A DNA stretch of 16,917 nucleotides from Collinsella sp. (GTDB lineage: Bacteria; Actinomycetota; Coriobacteriia; Coriobacteriales; Coriobacteriaceae), in the NCBI GenBank assembly GCA_022745215.1, contig JAIIWC010000045.1:1-16917 (forward strand), in the 5' to 3' direction. A model generated the notes under the pieces. That model ran no database searches and was not told where the DNA came from. It was given only the letters and a program-made list of their open reading frames with translations. This document shows, one piece after another, positions 1-6,575 of this stretch. Within the stretch, counting starts at the first letter, position 1, and every line of letters begins with the position of its first letter. Made by a program: the position numbers and the translations under genes.

Positions 1-99
1 GTCACCTACACCATCACCGAGCGCCTGAGCTGCCATCTCGAGCACGTCCGCAACCACCCGCTCACCACGCGTCGCTACTACCACCAGATGAACTACTAA
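1..99 (+). CDS. 3' end of an unrecognised gene
   Basis: Frame 1 is open from the window edge to a TAA at 97-99, giving the last 32 residues of a protein. The tail is polar and rich in His, Arg and Tyr and ends HQMNY. Codon use is strongly GC-biased at third positions, as in real genes of this genome, and a strong intrinsic terminator follows 21 nt after the stop, which supports a genuine gene end. I do not recognise the family from so short a tail and assign no function. Confidence 0.6.
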   Translation, partial: VTYTITERLSCHLEHVRNHPLTTRRYYHQMNY

Positions 100-120
100 T
101 CCTTTCAAATTGCTGCTGTT

Positions 121-165
121 GCCTGCAGGCGAGCTGTTCTGAACGTCTCGCCTGCAGGCTTATTT
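121..165 (+). terminator. Rho-independent terminator after the first gene
   Basis: A perfect 13-bp inverted repeat, GCCTGCAGGCGAG at 121-133 and CTCGCCTGCAGGC at 147-159, encloses a 13-nt loop and is followed by TTATTTCT. It closes the transcript of the gene ending at 99. It lies only about 15 nt before the first EIIC-like codons, so the PTS genes cannot simply be read from the upstream promoter. Confidence 0.8.
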
Positions 166-174
166 CTGGGGTTA

Positions 175-254
175 ATCAGAATAGTTGCCCAGTACCTCCT
201 AGTTGCGCTGGTCGCATTATGGCGTCTATGGACGAGTAAGCATTTGGCATTACG
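175..254 (+). pseudogene. Corrupted N-terminal coding remnant of PTS EIIC
   Basis: Reading from 175 gives IRIVAQYLLVALVALW, a plausible first membrane segment of a mannose-family EIIC. The continuation ASMDE-stop-AFGIT is in another frame (222 onward) and reaches the EIIC body at 255. Restoring one G near 221 and changing TAA at 237-239 to a Tyr codon would give one continuous EIIC N-terminus. The putative start would be at 175, where ATC stands instead of ATG. These are sequence observations; the intact ancestor is inferred. The cause may be real gene decay or poor sequence near a contig end. Confidence 0.55.
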
Positions 255-953
255 ATGCTTGGTCGTCCGCTGTTTACGAGCCTGTTTGTCGGCTTGATCC
301 TTGGCGATGTCCAGCAGGGAGTTATCGTCGGCGCTGCTTTGGAGTCTATGTTCATGGGCGCCATCATGGTCGGCGCGGCGGTTCCTCCCGAGGTCTATGC
401 CTCCGGCGTGCTTGGCTGCGCGTTTGCCGTCATTACGGGTACGGGCACGGCAACTGCCGTCGCGCTCGCCCTTCCCGTCTCCGTCTTCCTTCAGGTGTGG
501 CGCAACTTCTGCTACGCCGTTCCGGGTGCCTTTGCCTGCAAGAAGATTGAGACCGCTCTGGCAAATCGCGATCTTGCCAAGGCGAATCTGTACCATCTGA
601 CCATCGTGCCGCTGTCGATTGGCATTCCGTCTGCACTGCTGGTGTTTGGCTCGCTGTTCTTTGGTGCCGACCTTATCAACAATGCGCTCAACGCGATTCC
701 GCAGTTTGTGATGGACGGCCTCAACGTTGCGTCCGGCGTCATGGTCTGCATCGGCTTCGCTCTTCTTATCAGGACCATGGGCGACAACAAGCTGCTTCCT
801 TGGCTGTTCATCGGCTTCATTATGGTCATCTACCTCAAGATGGACGTGGTCGGCGTCGCCGCAGCTGCCATTTGCGTCGCGCTGCTCCTGGCCTTCCGCG
901 AGGGCTCGTCCGGTCCGCAGGCGGTTGCTGCAGATGAAGAGGAGGACTTCTAA
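255..953 (+). CDS. PTS mannose/sorbose-family EIIC subunit, N-terminus damaged
   Basis: The 232-residue product is the substrate-channel membrane subunit of a mannose-family (AgaC/ManY/SorA-like) phosphotransferase permease. It carries the family signatures RPLFTSLFVGLILGD, GVIVGAALESMFMGAI and a run of hydrophobic helices, and ends in an acidic EEEDF tail. Family members are usually about 255-265 residues, so roughly the first 25-30 are missing. An in-frame TAA at 237-239 blocks an upstream start and no Shine-Dalgarno precedes the ATG at 255, so this start is only the first ATG in the surviving frame. The stop overlaps the EIID start by one base (TAATG), typical of a coupled EIIC-EIID pair. 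Substrate cannot be deduced. EIIA and EIIB are not present, which also suggests the 5' part of the operon is lost or misjoined. Confidence 0.8.
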   Translation: MLGRPLFTSLFVGLILGDVQQGVIVGAALESMFMGAIMVGAAVPPEVYASGVLGCAFAVITGTGTATAVALALPVSVFLQVWRNFCYAVPGAFACKKIETALANRDLAKANLYHLTIVPLSIGIPSALLVFGSLFFGADLINNALNAIPQFVMDGLNVASGVMVCIGFALLIRTMGDNKLLPWLFIGFIMVIYLKMDVVGVAAAAICVALLLAFREGSSGPQAVAADEEEDF

Positions 954-1801
954 TGGCTACCCAGAACACCGACCTCAAGGAGGCCAAGAAGGACGCGATT
1001 ATGACTCCCGATATGTATCGGAGCATGTTCCTTCGCCAGTTTACGAGCCAGTGCTCGCAGTCGTACGACAAGATGATGGCAATGGGCTTCATGTACACCA
1101 TTCAGAAGCCCCTGCGAAAGATCTATCCCAACGACGACGATTACTATGCGGCGCTCGATCGCCATACCGAGTTCTTTAACATCACGCCTCATGTGCTTCC
1201 GTTTGTAGCCGGCCTAACGGTTTCGATGGAAGAGCAGGCGGCTGCCGATAAGAACTTCGACACGTCCTCGATTAACGCCATGAAGGTCGGCCTCATGGGA
1301 CCGCTTTCCGGCATTGGCGATTCGTTCTACTGGGGTACGTTCCGCGTGGTCGCCGCCGGCATTGGTATTGGTATCGCTTCGACGGGCAACCCGCTCGGCC
1401 CCATCGTGTACGCGCTCATCTACTCCGTGATTAACTTTGCAACGCGTATCGTCGCCGCCCATCTGGGATACGACCTGGGAACCAAGTTTTTGCAGCAGTC
1501 CGAAGAGAACAACCTTATGTCTCGCATGACGCATGCTGCCGGTGTCCTCGGAATGACCGTTATCGGCGCGATGATTGCGGCGCAGGTCTCGCTGTCCACG
1601 GCTTTGACCTTTGACGTGGGTGGTTCGGAGATTGTCCTGCAGGATCTGTTCGATTCGATCTTCCCCGGTCTGCTGCCCTTGCTGGCAACGTTCGCTTGCG
1701 TTGCCCTGTACAAAAAGGGCGTCAAGACCATTTGGATTATTATTGGTATCTTCGCGATCTGCATCATCGGAACGGGTTTGGGAGTGTTCGCGGCGGCGTA
1801 A
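953..1801 (+). CDS. PTS mannose/sorbose-family EIID subunit
   Basis: The 282-residue product is the EIID partner that forms the sugar-translocating membrane complex with EIIC. Supporting features are the cytosolic N-terminal half with FLRQFTSQCSQSYDKMMAMGF, the signature HTEFFNITPHVLPFVAGLTV, and GLMGPLSGIGDSFYWGTFR, followed by C-terminal hydrophobic segments. Length matches the family (about 270-300). The ATG overlaps the EIIC stop by one base and is preceded by GAGGAGGAC at about 939-947, so the start is well supported. Like other members it needs EIIA/EIIB proteins that are not in the window. The gene is closed by the terminator at 1847-1884. Confidence 0.9.
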   Translation: MATQNTDLKEAKKDAIMTPDMYRSMFLRQFTSQCSQSYDKMMAMGFMYTIQKPLRKIYPNDDDYYAALDRHTEFFNITPHVLPFVAGLTVSMEEQAAADKNFDTSSINAMKVGLMGPLSGIGDSFYWGTFRVVAAGIGIGIASTGNPLGPIVYALIYSVINFATRIVAAHLGYDLGTKFLQQSEENNLMSRMTHAAGVLGMTVIGAMIAAQVSLSTALTFDVGGSEIVLQDLFDSIFPGLLPLLATFACVALYKKGVKTIWIIIGIFAICIIGTGLGVFAAA

Positions 1802-1846
1802 TATTGACTGCTATGCTCGCGCGTCGGATAACTAACTGACCGTTTG

Positions 1847-1884
1847 AAAACGGGGCTCGGCGTAAGGCCGGCCCCGTTTTTGTT
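1847..1884 (+). terminator. Rho-independent terminator of the PTS operon
   Basis: AAAACGGGGC at 1847-1856 pairs with GCCCCGTTTT at 1870-1879, extended inward by CGG/CCG with one bulged T, and the hairpin runs into TTTTTGTTT. It ends transcription about 50 nt after the EIID stop. Confidence 0.85.
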
Positions 1885-1935
1885 TGAGGGATTTCCGACC
1901 GTCCAATAATCCAGGCTCATGCATCACTCACACAT

Positions 1936-2007
1936 CTATCATCTCTCATTCATCACTAATACGAGAGATAACAGAAAGACGAGAGATAAATATGAGAGAT
2001 AACTGAG
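1936..2007 (+). promoter_or_regulatory. Operator block 1: array of GAGAGATAA sites
   Basis: This AT-rich stretch contains GAGAGATAA at 1963-1971, 1981-1989 and 1994-2002, plus the inverse half-site ATCTCTC at 1941-1947. The direct sites are spaced 18 and 13 bp apart. The whole layout recurs exactly 165 bp downstream. An array of direct and inverted sites upstream of a winged-helix protein gene suggests an operator region, probably for autoregulation; the binding protein is an inference. Confidence 0.6.
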
Positions 2008-2103
2008 CAGCAAAGAGACAAGCAATCATGCTATTATCTCAATACCGATTGTTCTACCAGCAAAAACATGTTTATATGAAACAGATGGCAGACATCTTAT
2101 CTT

Positions 2104-2172
2104 TTATCTCTCACTCATCTCTAATATGAGAGATAAAAGAAAGATGAGAGATAATTACGAGAGATAACTGAG
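2104..2172 (+). promoter_or_regulatory. Operator block 2: second GAGAGATAA array
   Basis: GAGAGATAA occurs at 2128-2136, 2146-2154 and 2159-2167, again spaced 18 and 13 bp, with TTATCTCTC at 2104-2112 forming a perfect 9-bp inverted repeat with the first direct site (15-bp spacer) and CATCTCT at 2116-2122 inside it. It lies 57 nt before the regulator's start codon. A weak promoter candidate, TTGTTC at 2049-2054 and TTATAT at 2072-2077 with a 17-bp spacer, sits between the two blocks. Confidence 0.6.
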
Positions 2173-2229
2173 AGACGAAGGAAATCTATTCGCGGCATTC
2201 TTCGCAGAACCGAGCGAAAGGACGTGCAG

Positions 2230-3696
2230 ATGAACGAAAACGAACTGACCGGTCTGCTCGAGTCTTTAAGGCGCATGGGCTCGGACGATCTTAACGTTGA
2301 GGTCAAGGAGAGCGCCACGACGCTTTCCCGCGACGTATGGGAAACGGTCAGCGCTTTCGCAAACACCGCCGGCGGCATCATCGTACTCGGAGTGAGCGAG
2401 CGCGCGGGTTTTGTCCCAGTTGCAAACTTTGAGACCGAGAAAGTGCTCAACCAATTCGTGGCGGGCATGGGCGATGCCGGCGGTCGCGGAAAGCTGGCCA
2501 ATCCGCCCAAATACACCATTGAGCGCGTGGAGCTCCAGGGCACCGTGGTTCTGGTCATCGCGATTGAGGAGCTCGACCCGTCGAGCAAGCCTTGCTATGT
2601 CATAGAGCGGGGCGCTCAAGGTGGCAGCTACAAACGCATCGATGACAAAGATGTCCCGCTTTCGTCGACCGAGGTTTTGGCACTGTCGTCATATGAACGG
2701 ACGAGTCCTAGCGATCGCGATGCGGTGCCCGGCACGAGTGTGGGCGATCTCGACGAGTCGCTGGTCGACCGCACGATAGAGCGTGCCTATTCGTTGACGC
2801 CTCGAGCAATGCGCGGTGCGGCGGACAAGAAGACAAAGATGGAGCGTCTGAATTTCCTCGACTTCCAGGGCAATGTTACCAAGGCCGGCCTCCTTGCCGC
2901 GGGCGTTTACCCTCAGCAGTTCTATCCCAAGCTCTTCATTGATGTGGCTGTCCACGTGGGAACTCAAAAGGGAGCTGCGGGGCCATTAAGGTTTATGGAC
3001 CGCACAATCTGTGAGGGAACGTTGGGCGAGATGATCTCGGATGCTGTCGCTGCCGTCGCCAAGAATTTGCGGCGAACCTCGACCGTCCAAGGCGTCTCGC
3101 GTGTCGACTCGCTTGAGATTCCCGAGGAGGTTCTGCGCGAGGCAATCGCTAACGCTGTAATCCATCGAGAATACGGGGATCGGTTCTGTGGACAATCGAT
3201 TGCCGTCGACGTTTTTGACGATCGTGTCGAGGTGACGAATCCTGGCGGCCTTTACGGGGGAAAGACTCGCGAGAACTTGTTTGACGGCAGCTCCCGATGC
3301 CGTAACGCGACGCTTGTGAAGCTCATGTCGATTGTCCCGCTGCCGGATGGCGCGGGTTCACCGGCTGAGGGCAATGGCTCGGGCATCCCGATGATGATCG
3401 ATGCCATGCGCGCGCATGGTCTGGCCGAGCCCCTGTTCTGCCCGGGGTTCGATCGGTTCAAGGTCGTACTTTACCGTTCAAAGATCGAGCCGGTCGATCA
3501 TGGCAGGGGCTTAATTGTGACGGCACTCAAACACTATGGCGAGCTGGGGACGCGTGAGCTGGCAGAACGCACGGGGCTTACAATTTCCCAGGTTAGGTCG
3601 CGCGTCAACGCGCTCATTGCTCAAGGCGAGCTTGAGCCCACGGCGCCGGCGACGAGCCGCAACCGCAAGTATCGACTGTCAGAGCGCGTGGAATAA
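2230..3696 (+). CDS. AlbA_2 (Schlafen-type) / ATPase-like / winged-helix regulator
   Basis: The 488-residue protein has three parts. Residues about 20-135 match the AlbA_2 (Schlafen AlbA) fold: VEVKES, then FANTAGGIIVLGV and a GGSYKRI-like strand. Residues about 290-390 resemble the GHKL-like ATP-binding domain found in this family: EEVLREAIANAVIHREY, the strand FDDRVEVTNPGGL, RNATL, and EGNGSGIPMM. Residues about 425-485 form a winged helix (TRELAERTGLTISQVRSRVNALIAQGEL). Such proteins are commonly annotated as ATP-binding transcriptional regulators; the regulated process is usually unknown. I place the start at ATG 2230, which has AAAGGAC at 2217-2223; a GTG at 2224 is too close to that site. 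The gene stands alone behind two operator-like arrays, consistent with autoregulation. A role in stress or phage response is possible, but nothing here shows it. Confidence 0.85.
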   Translation: MNENELTGLLESLRRMGSDDLNVEVKESATTLSRDVWETVSAFANTAGGIIVLGVSERAGFVPVANFETEKVLNQFVAGMGDAGGRGKLANPPKYTIERVELQGTVVLVIAIEELDPSSKPCYVIERGAQGGSYKRIDDKDVPLSSTEVLALSSYERTSPSDRDAVPGTSVGDLDESLVDRTIERAYSLTPRAMRGAADKKTKMERLNFLDFQGNVTKAGLLAAGVYPQQFYPKLFIDVAVHVGTQKGAAGPLRFMDRTICEGTLGEMISDAVAAVAKNLRRTSTVQGVSRVDSLEIPEEVLREAIANAVIHREYGDRFCGQSIAVDVFDDRVEVTNPGGLYGGKTRENLFDGSSRCRNATLVKLMSIVPLPDGAGSPAEGNGSGIPMMIDAMRAHGLAEPLFCPGFDRFKVVLYRSKIEPVDHGRGLIVTALKHYGELGTRELAERTGLTISQVRSRVNALIAQGELEPTAPATSRNRKYRLSERVE

Positions 3697-3796
3697 ATGC
3701 GTTAGTGGACGAGGCGACCCAATAATCGACTCTCAATTGGCGCCCACTAAGGTAAAGCGGTTGTTGCTCAGTCGACGGTGATGCTAAAGACTCGGC

Positions 3797-4288
3797 TTAC
3801 GCCGGCATGGCCCCGAACCCGTCCATCAAGAACAGCCTAAGAACCAGCTTGATGGCATATCCCGGTTTGACTTCTGCCGCGTCAAAGACGTGGCGCTCGG
3901 TGAGCTCGCTGCAGTATGCGTAGATGTCGCGGATAAGGTCCGCGCCCGAAAGCGTAAACATGTAGCCTGCGTCCGAAAGCGCATTGGGTGCGGCGGGCAA
4001 CTTGGCCATGTGGCAGAACGTTTGCAGGTCGGGCGCCATAACATTCTGGTAGTCGACGTGGCCGCTGGCATCCTGTGCGGCAAGCTCCAATTGGCGCACA
4101 AAATTCAGCGCCGCCGCTAACACAAAGCTCGGCGTAGGCGCATTGACGTCCTCCGTGCTCGCCACAAGCCTGCCCGCCGCCTGCGTGACAAGCCAAGCGA
4201 CCTCACGCTGGCAACGCACGGCCTTGCGCGTAACTGGCTTGATGGACGAAGAAGAAACGCTTCCCTTAGGCGGGTTCGAAGCAGCCAT
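3797..4288 (-). CDS. Hypothetical protein, 163 aa
   Basis: I do not recognise this family. The protein starts MAASNPPKGSVSSSS with a polar, probably disordered N-terminus of about 20 residues, then is mostly helical in character (VAWLVTQAAGRLVAS, FVLAAALNFVRQLELAAQD, LSGADLIRDIYAYCSELTERH) and ends with a hydrophobic KLVLRLFLMDGFGAMPA. It has no signal peptide and no clear membrane helix. The ATG at 4288 is preceded on the minus strand by GGGAGGG with a 5-nt gap, a good ribosome site. It is divergent from the gene at 4300 with only 11 nt between start codons. A TATACT-like -10 box lies on the minus strand at 4346-4351, inside the divergent reading frame. Confidence 0.6.
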   Translation of the reverse strand: MAASNPPKGSVSSSSIKPVTRKAVRCQREVAWLVTQAAGRLVASTEDVNAPTPSFVLAAALNFVRQLELAAQDASGHVDYQNVMAPDLQTFCHMAKLPAAPNALSDAGYMFTLSGADLIRDIYAYCSELTERHVFDAAEVKPGYAIKLVLRLFLMDGFGAMPA

Positions 4289-4299
4289 AAGACCCTCCC

Positions 4300-4869
4300 A
4301 TGAACAATCCGGCCCAACAAGCCCGGATGAAACACGTGCTACATCAGTATACAGGGGAGTGGGGTAGCGGGGTACAAGTGCGCCAGCGGCAAACCGAGAG
4401 CATCAACAATGTGCCTCCGCTCTATTTGGATGATGGTACGTGGGTCATTAAGTACTCGGTTCAAGCGCCGGGTACCGTTGGTTTTCGAGACCAGAATTAC
4501 AACCGTAAAATGCTCAACTGCATGGAATGTGGCGTCCCAGTCGGAGTCATATTTGCAACCGAGGTGGGCTATAAGGTGCTCGGCCTTGCGTTTGTTGAGC
4601 GGTTCGAGCCCGAAAACGGATGGTTTGTTCTGCACGGTCCTGTTCATAAAGGCGGACCGGACCCTCGTTTTGCGCCCGACATGAGTTATCTGAAGCACAT
4701 ACCCGTCGATATTGAGTTTGCCGGACAGGGTGCGACCGACGATGAAATTTGGCTTTGGCATTCTTTGACGATCGTGTTGTTTGATCGGATCGCGTGGCGA
4801 TGCAATCTCGCGCACGCCCGCCGGTGCATGCTCTTCCTGATTTGTATAGCGAGAGGGGAGCGTGTATGA
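4300..4869 (+). CDS. Hypothetical protein, up to 189 aa, first gene of a coupled pair
   Basis: The frame encodes a soluble protein with a compact central region: LYLDDGTWVIKYSVQ, YNRKMLNCMECGVPVGVIF, GYKVLGLAFVERFEPENGWFVLHGP. That pattern (bound small residues, then a 'vGLa.v' strand and a 'gyF.L.G' strand) recalls the N-terminal domain seen in some HNH-type restriction-endonuclease-like proteins, but no HNH motif follows, so this is only a resemblance. The start is uncertain: ATG 4300 lacks a Shine-Dalgarno and lies 11 nt from the divergent gene; ATG 4327 and GTG 4378 are alternatives. The C-terminal 35 residues are unusually rich in Cys, Leu and Arg and look less conserved in character. 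The TGA overlaps the next ATG (ATGA at 4866-4869), showing translational coupling, which supports the frame being real. Confidence 0.5.
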   Translation: MNNPAQQARMKHVLHQYTGEWGSGVQVRQRQTESINNVPPLYLDDGTWVIKYSVQAPGTVGFRDQNYNRKMLNCMECGVPVGVIFATEVGYKVLGLAFVERFEPENGWFVLHGPVHKGGPDPRFAPDMSYLKHIPVDIEFAGQGATDDEIWLWHSLTIVLFDRIAWRCNLAHARRCMLFLICIARGERV

Positions 4870-5150
4870 GCTGGCGAGGCGATATTGCGATGGGGAAGTA
4901 CGGAAAACTGCCGCGTGCCCTTATCGGCAACAATATGTTTCCGAGCGTAGAGGTTGATTGCGGGTCGTTTGCTGTCGCCTGTCCTTGCTGCGGCTCGCAA
5001 ATACCGTGTCTCGACATTCGGTTCATCGATGCGTGCGACAGGCTCAGCGACGAAGTGAGAAAACGGACAGGCGTTCATATGCCGGTGTATCCGGAGAAAT
5101 GCCCTGTTTGTGGCCTCGATATCGTGTACGACGCCGGCGACGAGGGATAG
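4866..5150 (+). CDS. Small zinc-ribbon-like protein, 94 aa
   Basis: The ATG sits in an ATGA overlap with the upstream gene and has GAGGGGAG at about 4852-4859. The protein has two cysteine knuckles, CPCCG at residues 39-43 and CPVCG at 79-83, about 36 residues apart, the usual form of a zinc ribbon with a long insert. Between them lies a charged helix (IDACDRLSDEVRKRTG). There is no membrane segment. The role is unknown; it probably works with the product of the coupled gene before it. It ends 38 nt short of the convergent DUF5710 gene. Confidence 0.6.
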   Translation: MSWRGDIAMGKYGKLPRALIGNNMFPSVEVDCGSFAVACPCCGSQIPCLDIRFIDACDRLSDEVRKRTGVHMPVYPEKCPVCGLDIVYDAGDEG

Positions 5151-5188
5151 GTGATGTGGAGGAGCTGGCTGTGAAGGCCTCTCCGTCT

Positions 5189-5875
5189 CTACAAATAAAT
5201 CCCCTCACCGAGCTGCTTGTGGAACTCGGCGTGATGGTCGCGTGCCCAGGTAAAGAGCGCCTGGTCAAAGTCGGTGCGCGTGGCCGGGACGCCAAAGACG
5301 CCGGCAACTTCGACGCGCACAAACTCCAGTGCCGGCAGCTTGTTGATGGCGGTGAGGGCAAACGGGGACGAGGACTCCTCGAACAGATAGCGGCCGCCTT
5401 GCAGCGCGTCGCAACTGGTGCACGTGTTGCCGAGCGACGGGGCTTTGGAGGCTCGCGCGCCTACGGGTTTGTAGCCACAGCGCTTAGAAAGATAGTCGCG
5501 GATCTCGCCCGGGACGCAGCCAAGAGCGGGAACAATGGCGAGCGCGTTGGCATTGGCCGTGTCGATGGCAATGTGCCCGGCTTCGTTGGGCGCGTGCGCA
5601 ATGGCGATGCCCTTGCCGTCATCGGTTCGATAGGGAATGCCGAAGGCCGCGACCGAGGTCTCTTTGTGACACTTCCAGCACTCGCGCTTGCCCAGTACTA
5701 GATATATATACGGCGCTGAGGGGTCGGATCGGTCAACACCGGGCAGCCACTCGGCAAAGGGCTCGGGGTTGACGCCGCTGGGTACATACCAGATCTTCTT
5801 GGTCCGGTCCCATTTGGCGCCCAGTGCCTTGGCTTCTTCTTTGTGCGAAAAGGGGACATCGAGCTCGGTGCGCAT
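5189..5875 (-). CDS. DUF5710 domain protein with paired CxxC motifs, 228 aa
   Basis: Residues about 3-48 match the DUF5710 pattern: LDVPFSHKEEAKALGAKWD followed by KKIWYVPSG, a small domain also seen near DNA-modifying and plasmid/phage primase-like proteins. Two CxxC pairs follow, CWKC at 66-69 and CTSC at 152-155, probably one zinc site split by a long insert. The rest (to residue 228) is not recognised. I choose ATG 5875 because AAGGAG lies 5 nt upstream and the domain starts at residue 3; an ATG at 5911 would add 12 residues but has no ribosome site. The biochemical role is unknown. Confidence 0.75.
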   Translation of the reverse strand: MRTELDVPFSHKEEAKALGAKWDRTKKIWYVPSGVNPEPFAEWLPGVDRSDPSAPYIYLVLGKRECWKCHKETSVAAFGIPYRTDDGKGIAIAHAPNEAGHIAIDTANANALAIVPALGCVPGEIRDYLSKRCGYKPVGARASKAPSLGNTCTSCDALQGGRYLFEESSSPFALTAINKLPALEFVRVEVAGVFGVPATRTDFDQALFTWARDHHAEFHKQLGEGIYL

Positions 5876-6165
5876 GGCGGCTCCTTGGTGCTGCAGGTGC
5901 AAGTGGCTCAAGGATACCGCAGGGCGCAGACATCGCGGCGTTTTGCTGAGAAGTTGCGGTGCGGACTGATTGGTTATGCCGATGGATAGATCGGCAAGTA
6001 GATGGTCGGCTTTTGGCCAGTTGGGCGGTTGGAGCAGCTTGCGGCGCAGTTTTGTGCCTGGCTATTGTTGATGTTGGGGTATTGAATATGTTTGGCTGCC
6101 ATTCGTCAGGTGAATTGATGTTGCGTTGCGATGACGGTTGGAACTGCCAGCGGATTTAGCGACAT
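5876..6165. other. Intergenic stretch, no supported gene
   Basis: About 290 bases separate the DUF5710 start from the tRNA terminator. A plus-strand frame at 5959-6159 exists but has no ribosome site and no recognisable protein character. A TATCCT on the minus strand at 5911-5916 could be a -10 box for the DUF5710 gene, but no convincing -35 goes with it. Confidence 0.4.
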
Positions 6166-6202
6166 AAAACAAAACAGCCCAGAGGACATAGCCTCTGAGC
6201 TG
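6166..6202 (-). terminator. Rho-independent terminator of tRNA-Val
   Basis: Read on the minus strand, CAGCTCAGAGG (6202-6192) pairs with CCTCTGGGCTG (6185-6175) over 11 bp with one wobble and a 6-nt loop, followed by TTTTGTTTT. It lies 9 nt after the tRNA CCA end. Confidence 0.85.
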
Positions 6203-6210
6203 CGAACATT

Positions 6211-6285
6211 TGGTGGGCGTTAGAAGATTTGAACTTCTGACCTCTTCCGTGTCAGGGAAGCGCTCTCCCCCTGAGCTAAACGCCC
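6211..6285 (-). tRNA. tRNA-Val (anticodon GAC)
   Basis: On the minus strand the 75-nt gene folds as a full cloverleaf. The acceptor stem is GGGCGTT (6285-6279) with AACGCCC (6221-6215). The D arm contains AGCTCAGGGGGAGAGC. The anticodon arm is CTTCC-CTGACAC-GGAAG with anticodon GAC at 6253-6251. The T arm contains AGTTCAAATCT. Discriminator A and an encoded CCA follow (6214-6211). It reads GUC/GUU valine codons. It has its own promoter and terminator and appears to be a single-gene unit. Confidence 0.97.
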
Positions 6286-6314
6286 GATCAAGGGTGCGCA
6301 AGCGCGCAAGGGAT

Positions 6315-6343
6315 AATATAACGGAGCCTGAACTCGGTGGCAA
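6315..6343 (-). promoter_or_regulatory. Promoter of tRNA-Val
   Basis: On the minus strand TTGCCA (6343-6338) and TATATT (6320-6315) each match five of six consensus bases of the housekeeping sigma factor and are separated by exactly 17 bp. Transcription would start near 6308, about 23 nt before the mature tRNA 5' end. Confidence 0.7.
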
Positions 6344-6575
6344 GAACATTTTTAAAAATCGCTTACATTGTGGAATTCGGGGGGCTTTGTCATATCCATT
6401 TCAAAAGAGCCTGCTGCCGCGATTTGGCTGTCGCATAATGCAAGGCCATTGCGGTATCGAGCCATGGAAAGACGCCTGCGGAATTGTCCTACCGATAAAC
6501 GGACAAGCCTCCAGCTGGTGCCTTCGCCGTGGTAAGGTAAGCCGAATTGTTTCCAGGCTGCTTCGAGGGAGTGGA

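Noticed and set aside
1963..2167. GAGAGATAA repeats as a CRISPR array
   Set aside because: The repeats are only 9 bp, spacers are 4-9 bp, and the sites occur in both orientations; the layout fits operators.
3702..3750. TTAGTGG / CCACTAA inverted repeat as insertion-sequence ends
   Set aside because: Only 7 bp with a 35-nt interior and no transposase; too short to support a mobile element.
5959..6159. Plus-strand 66-residue frame with a hydrophobic stretch
   Set aside because: No ribosome site, no recognisable character, and it lies in a short gap upstream of a tRNA terminator.
6210..6575. N-terminal extension of the EamA transporter frame
   Set aside because: It would be translated from the antisense of tRNA-Val and its promoter; ATG 6576 has a ribosome site and gives the family length.
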